From a virus: a DNA stretch of 20,800 nucleotides. Below are positions 15,193 to 20,800 of this stretch, in pieces (within the stretch, counting starts at the first letter, position 1; the number at the start of each line of letters is the position of its first letter). The position numbers were made by a program, and so were the translations under genes. The DNA is taken from positions 1 to 20,800 of IMG/VR virus record IMGVR_UViG_3300022864_000016. One strand, given 5' to 3'. The notes under the pieces are model-generated. The model was given only the letters and a program-made list of their open reading frames with translations. It had not been told where the DNA came from and did no database searches.

Positions 15193-15458
15193 TTCAACCC
15201 CTCCACTATATCGTCTACTTCTCGGTTGAGAAGGTTTGTAATATATACATAGATACTTCTTCTACCTTCGTTCATTGCCATTTTAACCGGGTCAGGGTCG
15301 TAAGTAGTTACCTCTACGAAGCAACGCCTCTTTAGGTCGTTTAAGACCTTCTGTCCGTCCTCCCCGTCAAAAACTCTGTGATAGACATTCTGGTTCTCAG
15401 TGATAGAGGCTACTAATTCCTTTTCGTGTGCTTTGTTCTTTCTTGTAAAATCTATCAT
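15189..15458 (-). CDS. Bbp19-like protein, 89 aa
   Basis: An 89-residue protein with the recognisable core of the Bbp19 family of small phage proteins: GQKVLNDLKRRCFVEV, a D-rich loop (TTYDPDPVKMAMN), EGRRSIYVYITNLLN. In those proteins GxxVLxxLxxxF is followed about 20 residues later by EGxRxVxxxI. The family, first named in Bordetella phage BPP-1, usually lies next to portal genes. Its function is not established as far as I know. It starts 4 bp after the portal stop and overlaps the next gene by 4 bp. Confidence 0.72.
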   Translation of the reverse strand: MIDFTRKNKAHEKELVASITENQNVYHRVFDGEDGQKVLNDLKRRCFVEVTTYDPDPVKMAMNEGRRSIYVYITNLLNREVDDIVEGLK

Positions 15459-15462
15459 TTGG

Positions 15463-17094
15463 TCACCCTTCTTTACCTGCTGCTTCAGCCATAGCTAAAT
15501 CTTTATCGGCGGCTGCTCCTTCTCTAACTGTTTCCGTACCTTGTTTCACCATTTCTAGTTGAGCCATCATCTGTTGTTGTTCTGCTCTACCTTCTCGAAT
15601 GTCGGCAACTTCCGCGTCATCACGGATAACTTTCGGGTTAGTGTAAGTAAGTTGTGCGATGTAGTCAACTGTTGCATCGAAGTCTATCTTATCAAATACC
15701 TCTGGTTTAACCTGTCCTAGACCAGCTATAATCTCAAAGGCTTGGGTGAAGTTCTGTAACTCTAAAGACTTCTGTGCTCTGGCTAGAGGTGATAAGTATT
15801 CTATTTGGTAATCCTCACCCTGTAACGAAGGTGGTAAGGGAGGTAAACGGTTACTACGAGCAAGGATTGAGTAAGCTCTTTCTATAACCGGGCTTAACTT
15901 CTCTCGCATTATATTCCCTATTGCCGAACCTAAGAGTTGCATTCTCTGGTTGTTACGGACATTGACTTCAAAAGCTGTCATCTTTCCTACTTGTTGGAAT
16001 AGGATAAATAAATCATTGTATAAGGCTTTTTGTACTGCCTCTTGTTTGTATTTCACATATTCTAGTCCTAGATAGACATTAGCCCCTGTGTTAATAGGGG
16101 TGATGTGTTCATTAGGATAACCACTGTTTTTTAAATTCTTTCCACCGGGATTGAAGTTGTAAGGTTTTAAGAACGCCTCATCTGGTATCTCTAAGGGTGG
16201 TAGGATAGAGAACTGAGCGCCTAGGATGTTAGTCTTTTCAAGCTGATTAAGCATTTTAATATCAGGTAATATATTCATTACCGGGGATGCGCCATAAGGG
16301 GAGAGTTTCATCTTGGAGAATCTGGTCCCGTGGAATGGGAACTCATTATACCCCTTCTCCCGGACTATTGTTTTAAATTCTCTATCTATCCATAGAGCGG
16401 CGTAAGGCATATTCTTAGCATCTTTCTTATTAGGATTGTACACATCTCTAGGGAAGACACAGAAGATATAACGGAATTTGGTATTAAAGTCATTCTTGAT
16501 ATAACACTCTCTGGGTTTAGAACCTGCCTTCTCACCGAACTTGTTGATAGCCTGTTCACAGTTGAACTCATACTCCATATAGGCTTTGTTAACCCTTCCT
16601 TGGGAGTCAGTATCTATGCAGATGTTTTCCATTGGGACAGAGTCAAATCTAATCCCATCCTTCTCGTCTATCTCGGAGTACATGACATCAGTACCTATCG
16701 AGCCTAGATTAAGATAACTCTCTACGTCCTCTTGGTAGAAATTAGACCCGTTGATTAAATGATATATCTCATCCTCTACGTCTTTAAGGTAATCTCTTGC
16801 CTCTTTGTCTCCTGCGATTAGCTTCTGATTCCTTGAAGTGATAGAGAACCATTTAGTCTGAGGGCTAGACATATAAGCCTGCATACCTGCTGCGAAGTAC
16901 GAAAGACCTACAATTGCGGTAGAGTCGTATATATCAGTAGGCAGCTGGTCACCTATGTTCATAACCTTAGTAATGTACGCTTTACGGGGTAGAGAGTGAT
17001 AAGCCAAGTCTTGCCAGTAAGCCTCAAGAGAAGCTCTGGCTGATTTCATATTTTCGTATATTCTAATATGTCGTGTGCCTAAATCTTCTGCCAT
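15463..17094 (-). CDS. Portal (head-tail connector) protein, 543 aa
   Basis: A 543-residue portal of the podovirus head-to-tail connector family (T7 gp8 is 536 aa). Hallmarks are the N-terminal helices with SLEAYWQDLAYHSLPRK, YDSTAIVGLSYFAAGMQAYM followed by SSPQTKWFSI (the region equivalent to LTPPxxxWFxL), YSEIDEKDGIRFDSVPMENI (wing), SKMKLSPYGASPVMNILPDI, KTNILGAQFSILPPLEIPD, and EVNVRNNQRMQLLGSAIGNI in the long C-terminal helix. The C-terminus ends in a charged alanine-rich barrel-type helix. Twelve subunits would form the DNA channel and dock terminase and the gp11-like adaptor. Confidence 0.95.
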   Translation of the reverse strand: MAEDLGTRHIRIYENMKSARASLEAYWQDLAYHSLPRKAYITKVMNIGDQLPTDIYDSTAIVGLSYFAAGMQAYMSSPQTKWFSITSRNQKLIAGDKEARDYLKDVEDEIYHLINGSNFYQEDVESYLNLGSIGTDVMYSEIDEKDGIRFDSVPMENICIDTDSQGRVNKAYMEYEFNCEQAINKFGEKAGSKPRECYIKNDFNTKFRYIFCVFPRDVYNPNKKDAKNMPYAALWIDREFKTIVREKGYNEFPFHGTRFSKMKLSPYGASPVMNILPDIKMLNQLEKTNILGAQFSILPPLEIPDEAFLKPYNFNPGGKNLKNSGYPNEHITPINTGANVYLGLEYVKYKQEAVQKALYNDLFILFQQVGKMTAFEVNVRNNQRMQLLGSAIGNIMREKLSPVIERAYSILARSNRLPPLPPSLQGEDYQIEYLSPLARAQKSLELQNFTQAFEIIAGLGQVKPEVFDKIDFDATVDYIAQLTYTNPKVIRDDAEVADIREGRAEQQQMMAQLEMVKQGTETVREGAAADKDLAMAEAAGKEG

Positions 17095-17096
17095 AT

Positions 17097-17420
17097 TTAA
17101 CCCCCCAATAACGATTTCTTCCCAACTGTGGCTTCATCACTCAGCCCTAGTGGAGAGGTGAATACTGTCTTAGTAATAGCTTGCTTTCTTTTCTTCATAG
17201 TATCAGCTGCTGATTTAGTTGCCTCTGCTTCTGAGAGAGCTATTCTCTTCTCAGCTTCAGTTTGTTTCCGTTCTGCCTTAGCTACTTGTTCGTCTTGATA
17301 TTCTAACATTTGAGACTGGCGTTTCTCTGCTTGGTGAGAAGAAGCCATTGATGTCCCGACTGTTGCTGCGGTTGTTGCCGCTGCCGCTATGATAAGAGCC
17401 ATTGATGTTCCTAATGCCAT
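17097..17420 (-). CDS. Small protein with hydrophobic N-terminus and coiled coil, upstream of portal, 107 aa
   Basis: A 107-residue protein in three parts: an Ala/Thr-rich hydrophobic segment (about residues 5-27, TSMALIIAAAATTAATVGTSM), a charged helix (SHQAEKRQSQMLEYQDEQVAK and on to about residue 80), and a C-terminal TSPLGLSDEATVGKKSLLGG. From memory, the TSPLGL...LLG ending is common in small proteins next to portal genes of environmental podoviruses. T7 has gp7.3, a minor virion protein of the same length needed for infectivity, in the same position. A minor virion or tail assembly role is likely, possibly with membrane contact on entry. The ribosome site is AGGAG before ATG. Confidence 0.75.
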   Translation of the reverse strand: MALGTSMALIIAAAATTAATVGTSMASSHQAEKRQSQMLEYQDEQVAKAERKQTEAEKRIALSEAEATKSAADTMKKRKQAITKTVFTSPLGLSDEATVGKKSLLGG

Positions 17421-17429
17421 AATATTCTC

Positions 17430-17870
17430 CTATAAGGTTTTTATATAGTGGGTTTCAAGTTCTTTAAACCCTAGTCTAGTATAGAACCGATCAAGCTTTG
17501 CTGCTTTCAAGTTCGCTAAATGTATCATAATAATATGCTTAATCCCCTTTGCTCGACAAAACTCTTCAAGCTTTCTAAAGAGTAATACTCCATATTTCCT
17601 ATAAGCTTTTGAGACATACCATATAATCTCTTGATAAACCTTACTCCCGTCTGAGGGGAAGTTGTTGACTATCCCTGCTACTGTTCCTACTATCAAGCCA
17701 TCTTTCTCAACGACTAAGGTGCTTCCGATACAGAGTTTAAACACTGCCTTAATCTGTTCTGGGTTTACTGCACCAGCGCCATAATCTTTTAAACTCTCTT
17801 CAGTGAACTCTTTAATCAATTCGAGTCCATCTTCTATATCCGTTTCTTCTGCTAGCCTAATCTTTATCAT
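17430..17870 (-). CDS. GNAT-family N-acetyltransferase, 146 aa
   Basis: A complete small GNAT protein: IRLAEETDIEDGLELIKEF (beta1-alpha1), LVVEKDGLIVGTVAGIV (beta2-beta4), IIWYVSKAYRKYGVLLFRKL (motif A, acetyl-CoA pyrophosphate loop and alpha3), GIKHIIMIHLANLKAAKLDRFY and TRLGFKELETHYIK (motif B). The usual R/QxxGxG/A loop reads RKYGVL, so the last small residue is replaced. ATG at 17870 overlaps the terminase stop as ATGA and is preferred. A GTG six bases upstream (17876) is an alternative. The acceptor is unknown. It sits inside the head operon between terminase and portal, so either a virion protein or a host target is possible. Confidence 0.88.
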   Translation of the reverse strand: MIKIRLAEETDIEDGLELIKEFTEESLKDYGAGAVNPEQIKAVFKLCIGSTLVVEKDGLIVGTVAGIVNNFPSDGSKVYQEIIWYVSKAYRKYGVLLFRKLEEFCRAKGIKHIIMIHLANLKAAKLDRFYTRLGFKELETHYIKTL

Positions 17871-19432
17871 ATCCACGGCCTTACTGGATCGTGATAACCT
17901 GAGACTCCTACCTTATCCGCATATCTCCCTGTTAAGGGGTCGTATCCTGTAATCTCTCTAGCCATTCCTTGTGGTCTATCTGAGCTTGATGTTACTGGTG
18001 GTTTAGCTATTTGATTCTGCATAGCCAGAGAGTCTATTAAGTCAGTATATAAAGACTTGAATCCGTCTTGGGTTACGCCTAGCATTTCATTCTCTAACTC
18101 TGGAAGCCAAGAGGCATTCTCTGGCATTAGGACTGTATGTCCTGCGACTCGGGGTGCGAGCATCTTCACTCGTTCTAGTTTGTTCCCTTCTTTGGCGTGT
18201 TCTATTGGGATTATGTTAAAGAAGACATTCCTCATCTGCATTTCCTTCATTATAAAGGGTTCGAGCATTTGTTTAAACCAGCCTTTCTCTATTCCGAAAG
18301 GGAGTCTCCTGTGGTTTCCGTTATAGGGGATGTATTTAATTACTGCATCGAATATCTGATTTATCATCTCATCTGACTTCCAACGACCGTAAATCACGTC
18401 TGCTATTATCCAGCGGTTGTCTTCTGTTACTGCGTTAACACAGATAGCCCGATAACAGGCACTGGGGTCAACACTTGAAGCACCGTCTAGAGTTAAGAAC
18501 CAGTTACAGTTCTGGGTGATTTTATCCAGATAGAGGTAGGAGAATCTTACTAAATCATTGAGGTTAAAGATACGGTTCTCAGGTGTTACGGCTTCGCACA
18601 TTCTCTCACGCATCCAAACATCCAGCTGTCCTAGAGTCCTATAAGACTGTCTTTCTTTGTTTATAAACTCCATTGAGAACATCTCAGGCCATGAGGGAAG
18701 CCCGGACTTATTAAGTACAGCGACCTTTCTTGTTTTGAATCCTAGTTCTTTAGCGTTATTGAATACACGTTCTATGATACACTTCTCCCCGAGGTTGTTA
18801 CCGATTAGGATTATCTTAGTTGTTTTACCTAGAAATTTAACATCGGATAAGAACCACTCCCAGTCATGCTTTAATACTGTCTCACTTCGGGAGTCTTCAG
18901 TGCTTTGAGGGTCATCGGCAATGACAATTTTAGGTCTACGGTCTATATTAGCCAATCCACGAATAGCTGAACCCTTACCATAAGACTCTATACGGACATT
19001 GAATACTCTTCCTTCTGCGTCTTTAACGTCTACTGAGAACACCTTAGCTGACTTCTGTTTGACTTCTACGACATTAGCACAAAGGACAGGGTTGGATAGG
19101 TACTCTGTCTCTATCTCTAGGAGCTTGTCGGAGGCTAGTGTGGCGTTGTCTTTAATCAGGACGATGTAATCTCTGTCTTCAGTGGGGAACATTAGACAGT
19201 AAAGGGGGAAGGCTCTTAGTACGTAATTACCTTTAGCACTCTGTCTAAAGCCTTCTATGGCAAAGTTACCGGGTTCGTTTAATAGTATGTTAGACCAATC
19301 GTAATGATATGGGGCTGGTGGGACTTCGTCTTTACCGTTGACTAAGAGATAATACCTGAAGTTGACAAGGTTGTCTTCAGCTAGGTTTACTCTTTCTTTT
19401 AGTTCTTGAGTTTGTTCAGCTGATAGATTCAT
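17867..19432 (-). CDS. terL: Terminase large subunit, 521 aa
   Basis: The packaging motor: an N-terminal ATPase and a C-terminal nuclease. The Walker A region is GFRQSAKGNY (residues 61-70), which lacks the usual Ser/Thr after Lys. Walker B with catalytic acid is IVIADD (170-175), and the coupling motif is LIGNN (209-213). The RNase H-like nuclease shows D316 (LTLDGASS), E382 (FGIEKGW) and D464/D467 (YTDLIDSLA). The length of 521 aa is close to that of other podovirus terminases (T7 gp19 is 586 aa). It follows the putative small subunit and overlaps the preceding 46-aa gene by 17 bp. The ribosome site (AAAGAAAA) is weak, so translation is probably coupled. Confidence 0.94.
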   Translation of the reverse strand: MNLSAEQTQELKERVNLAEDNLVNFRYYLLVNGKDEVPPAPYHYDWSNILLNEPGNFAIEGFRQSAKGNYVLRAFPLYCLMFPTEDRDYIVLIKDNATLASDKLLEIETEYLSNPVLCANVVEVKQKSAKVFSVDVKDAEGRVFNVRIESYGKGSAIRGLANIDRRPKIVIADDPQSTEDSRSETVLKHDWEWFLSDVKFLGKTTKIILIGNNLGEKCIIERVFNNAKELGFKTRKVAVLNKSGLPSWPEMFSMEFINKERQSYRTLGQLDVWMRERMCEAVTPENRIFNLNDLVRFSYLYLDKITQNCNWFLTLDGASSVDPSACYRAICVNAVTEDNRWIIADVIYGRWKSDEMINQIFDAVIKYIPYNGNHRRLPFGIEKGWFKQMLEPFIMKEMQMRNVFFNIIPIEHAKEGNKLERVKMLAPRVAGHTVLMPENASWLPELENEMLGVTQDGFKSLYTDLIDSLAMQNQIAKPPVTSSSDRPQGMAREITGYDPLTGRYADKVGVSGYHDPVRPWI

Positions 19433-19556
19433 TTTTCTTTATGCCCCGTGGCTTAAACCCAAATGCGCACACAATTACAATTACGCTTGCTAAATACCAA
19501 TTCCCTGCGAGTAAACATAATAGTATTGCTGAGATAATTAAAAAACCTTGTTTCAA
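19416..19556 (-). CDS. 46-aa two-helix membrane protein with TTG start
   Basis: A small frame of 46 codons starting at TTG 19556. AGGAAA precedes the TTG at normal distance, and the TTG overlaps the upstream gene's TGA (TTGA), the coupling style used elsewhere in this operon. The product (KQGFLIISAILLCLLAG, then NWYLASVIVIVCAFGF, then KPRGIKKNES) has two hydrophobic segments joined by a short NWY turn and a basic tail. It ends inside the start of terL, and it fills what would otherwise be a 120-bp gap. The two-segment hairpin layout suits a small holin or pinholin-like protein or another membrane peptide. The function is inferred only from size, topology and place. Confidence 0.65.
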   Translation of the reverse strand: MKQGFLIISAILLCLLAGNWYLASVIVIVCAFGFKPRGIKKNESIS

Positions 19557-19738
19557 TGTTTCCTCGCTTCACTCATCTTGATATCATTCCTAAACAATAT
19601 TGCACCGATATGGCTAAGAGCTTTACTATAACCATTGACCTCTATGCTAGTTGGGTCTGTCATACATAATAGCTTGTTTAATGCCCTGTATGCTTTGAGT
19701 AATTCCTCTATTTTATCAGTCGTTGTTGGGAGTTCCAT
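19553..19738 (-). CDS. Unknown small helical protein, 61 aa
   Basis: A 61-residue mostly helical protein (TDKIEELLKAYRALNKLLC, then YSKALSHIGAILFRNDIKM). No signal or membrane segment and no family recognised. The start overlaps the previous stop by one base (TAATG) behind GAGGAAACAT, and its own end carries the same ribosome site for the TTG-start gene after it. Both this protein and the previous one end in RKH as a consequence. It lies between the two terminase genes. A packaging role is possible but only by position. Confidence 0.68.
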   Translation of the reverse strand: MELPTTTDKIEELLKAYRALNKLLCMTDPTSIEVNGYSKALSHIGAILFRNDIKMSEARKH

Positions 19739-20073
19739 TAATGTTTCCTCACCTTTACCATATCATCAGAGAGAAAAGGAAGCCCTGCTTTGTACATCTT
19801 TCTCCATTCTATTCTCTCTCTTATCATTAACTCTTTGGCTCTATCGAACCTTCCGTAGTCTGTATCTGCTACTAGGGCGTTAATAATCCTTTTTAATTCT
19901 TTCTTGGTATCGTCTGCTAATCCTATACTGTTCTTACTCCACCAGTCTATACTCTCTTCTAACATCTTCTGATGTTCTGATGATACCTTGCTCTTCTCAA
20001 AGATACATCGCATAGCTGTATAGTGCATTTCGTCTATTGTTAATATCTCTTTTCCGTTAATCTTTACTAACAT
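19738..20073 (-). CDS. Unknown protein between terminase genes, 111 aa
   Basis: A 111-residue, largely helical, charged protein (IDEMHYTAMRCIFEKSKVSS, then KMLEESIDWWSKNSIGL, KKELKRIINALVADTDYG, RIEWRKMYKAGLPF). No membrane segment, signal peptide or catalytic motif is apparent. It overlaps the end of the putative small terminase gene by 17 bp and is joined to the next gene by TAATG. I do not recognise it. An accessory role in packaging or lysis fits the location, since T7 keeps its Rz genes here, but nothing in this sequence looks like a spanin. Confidence 0.72.
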   Translation of the reverse strand: MLVKINGKEILTIDEMHYTAMRCIFEKSKVSSEHQKMLEESIDWWSKNSIGLADDTKKELKRIINALVADTDYGRFDRAKELMIRERIEWRKMYKAGLPFLSDDMVKVRKH

Positions 20074-20458
20074 GCTCTACCCTATTGGTCCCACTATTGG
20101 TTTCTAGTTTAGGCTTTGATATTATGTTCTCGAAGAATTGATTGTGGCCTATGTGGATTATTGGTTTCTCACCTTCTATCTCGTGTTTTAATTGTAATTG
20201 TAAGTCGGCTGGGTCTTTTCTACTTTGGTCGGCAACCTTGATTGCTCGTTTAATCCAATGCACACGCTTACTTTTCTCCCATTCTACTTGAACTTTTAAG
20301 AAATCAGGATTTGCAAATAGTATTTGGTTTACGCGTCTATTTGTCACCCCAAACATTTCCCCTATTTCTTCAGTAGTCTTTAAGTCATCAGCCCATAAAG
20401 CGCATATCTTTGCGTCTCTTAGTTTGTTCCTGCCAACTATTTTATCTGGTAATTTCAT
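20057..20458 (-). CDS. terS: Putative terminase small subunit, 133 aa
   Basis: A 133-residue protein. The N-terminal 55 residues contain a clear helix-turn-helix (RDAKICALWADDLKTTEEI, then GEMFGVTNRRVNQILFANPDF), the DNA-recognition type found in phage small terminase subunits. A basic helical segment follows (KSKRVHWIKRAIKVADQSRK), then a likely oligomerisation or C-terminal tail. Order and distance to terL, with only small genes between, match T7 (gene 18 then 19) and many other phages. It would recognise the packaging start and regulate TerL. The ATG overlaps the preceding TGA by four bases and has no clear Shine-Dalgarno of its own. A small transcription regulator is the alternative reading. 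Confidence 0.72.
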   Translation of the reverse strand: MKLPDKIVGRNKLRDAKICALWADDLKTTEEIGEMFGVTNRRVNQILFANPDFLKVQVEWEKSKRVHWIKRAIKVADQSRKDPADLQLQLKHEIEGEKPIIHIGHNQFFENIISKPKLETNSGTNRVEHVSKD

Positions 20459-20652
20459 CTGTTTATTCTGTATTGACTGTTGTTATAATCTTGGTAATTA
20501 TTGTCTATCTTGTAGATACTGTCATCATAGCGTCTTTCTTGGCTTTGATAACTGCGTGGGGTGAATTGACTATCGGGGTATCTTGCGATTTGTAGGTCTC
20601 TAGTTGAGGAAAAGCATACGAGTATTAGTAACATTGGAAGGAAGTATTTCAT
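20455..20652 (-). CDS. Small exported or membrane-anchored protein, 65 aa
   Basis: A 65-residue protein starting with MKYFLPMLLILVCFSS, a short hydrophobic segment that could be a signal peptide or anchor. The rest is polar and low-complexity, rich in Y, N, Q, D and R (RYDDSIYKIDNNYQDYNNSQY). Residue C13 lies at the end of the hydrophobic stretch but is preceded by Val, so it does not fit a normal lipobox. AAAGGAGATGA before ATG is a strong ribosome site and the start overlaps the previous stop (ATGA). A lysis role such as spanin is possible from size and location next to the small terminase gene. I recognise no family. Confidence 0.6.
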   Translation of the reverse strand: MKYFLPMLLILVCFSSTRDLQIARYPDSQFTPRSYQSQERRYDDSIYKIDNNYQDYNNSQYRINR

Positions 20653-20747
20653 TCATCTCCTTTTGGGTCTTCTGTTGGGTCTTCTGCGTCAAGGAAAACC
20701 ACGAATAATATTATTGCTCCTAGTATAAATCCTATTATATAATTCAT
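20649..20747 (-). CDS. 32-aa single-helix membrane peptide
   Basis: ATG at 20747 opens a 32-codon frame: MNYIIGFILGAIILFVVFLD, one transmembrane helix, then an acidic proline-containing tail with a repeat (AEDPTEDPKGDE). Its TGA overlaps the next gene's ATG (ATGA), and its last codons supply that gene's AAGGAG. No strong Shine-Dalgarno precedes its own ATG; a stem-loop ends 7 bp upstream of it. The coherent hydrophobic-then-acidic layout and the overlap support a real gene. It may be a holin-like or other small membrane peptide. Confidence is limited by the short length. Confidence 0.55.
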   Translation of the reverse strand: MNYIIGFILGAIILFVVFLDAEDPTEDPKGDE

Positions 20748-20753
20748 AAATAC

Positions 20754-20778
20754 AAGCCCGGATAATTAGCCCGAGCTT
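20754..20778 (-). promoter_or_regulatory. Stem-loop just upstream of the 32-aa gene
   Basis: The minus strand reads AAGCTCGG, a 9-nt loop (GCTAATTAT), then CCGGGCTT: eight base pairs with one G-U. Only GTATTT separates it from the ATG at 20747, with no T-run, so an intrinsic terminator is unlikely. A control of ribosome access or mRNA end protection is possible. A TAA that would end an upstream frame lies in the loop. Confidence 0.4.
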
Positions 20779-20800
20779 CTTGGTTTCTCACTCAGCAAGG
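20766..20800 (-). CDS. Possible C-terminal end of an upstream gene
   Basis: At the right edge one minus-strand frame (…LLSEKPRSSG, stop TAA at 20768-20766) stays open to the window end, whereas the other two frames stop within the first 15 bases. If a gene enters from the right, this is its likely end. There is too little sequence to support more. Confidence 0.25.
   Translation of the reverse strand, partial: LLSEKPRSSG

Noticed and set aside
16386-16571. 61-codon minus-strand frame inside the portal gene
   Set aside because: It is an alternative frame of a portal region with strong family motifs, has no convincing ribosome site, and has no recognisable protein features.
17871-17876. GTG start for the acetyltransferase six bases upstream
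   Set aside because: ATG at 17870 forms the ATGA overlap with the terminase stop, the coupling used at several other junctions here. The GTG would add only two residues and has no better ribosome site.
20590-20652. Lipoprotein signal (spanin-like) in the 65-aa protein
   Set aside because: The residue before the cysteine is Val (ILVC), which does not meet the usual Gly/Ala/Ser requirement. It is described only as a possible signal peptide or anchor.
20753-20800. GTG-start 15-codon frame at the right edge ending over the 20747 start
   Set aside because: It is too short, has a stop immediately before the GTG, and its sequence is taken up by the hairpin.

Overview
This window is part of the late (virion and packaging) region of a tailed double-stranded DNA phage. 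Every credible gene lies on the minus strand, so transcription runs from coordinate 20800 towards 1. The gene order and protein families are those of a short-tailed podovirus with T7-like virion architecture: small and large terminase, portal, scaffold, major capsid protein, tail tubular proteins A and B, three internal (ejection) proteins and then tail fibre. Several proteins belong to families that are common in environmental phages rather than to close T7 relatives. No host gene, integrase, RNA polymerase, tRNA, CRISPR or insertion sequence is visible. The DNA looks AT-rich (hand counts of sample segments gave about 32-53% GC), with frequent AGA/AGG and ATA codons. The host cannot be named. 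Sec-type signal peptides on some proteins only say that it is a bacterium with ordinary secretion.

Region by region, reading with transcription. (1) 20800-19416: a tight run of tiny genes around the likely small terminase subunit. It includes a 32-aa membrane protein, a 65-aa exported or anchored protein and a 46-aa TTG-start two-helix membrane protein, all joined by ATGA, TTGA or TAATG overlaps. This resembles the holin, spanin and small terminase genes upstream of TerL in T7. (2) 19432-13984: large terminase, a GNAT acetyltransferase, a small virion-like protein, portal, a Bbp19-like protein, an unknown protein and scaffold. (3) 13983-12477: a structured 150-bp leader, the major capsid protein and a small beta-rich presumed decoration protein. 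The Shine-Dalgarno of that last gene is separated from its start by a hairpin. (4) 12467-12428: a strong intrinsic terminator between the head and tail genes, the position of the late terminator after gene 10 in T7. (5) 12414-2782: tail tubular A, a nozzle protein with two copies of an FCCH-like module, then three internal proteins. The last is 1489 aa and carries an embedded nucleotidyltransferase-like domain. (6) 2772-1: a tail fibre with a cleavable-looking signal peptide, a coiled-coil protein, a small tail-accessory-like protein, and the start of a second signal-peptide fibre-like protein cut by the window edge.

The genes would work together as follows. Terminase fills a prohead built by portal, scaffold and capsid protein. 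Tubular A and B close the vertex. The internal proteins are carried in the particle and probably enter the cell with the DNA. The fibres recognise the host. The most unusual points are the nucleotidyltransferase motif inside a putative ejected protein and the Sec signal peptides on fibre-like proteins, neither of which the standard podovirus plan explains.
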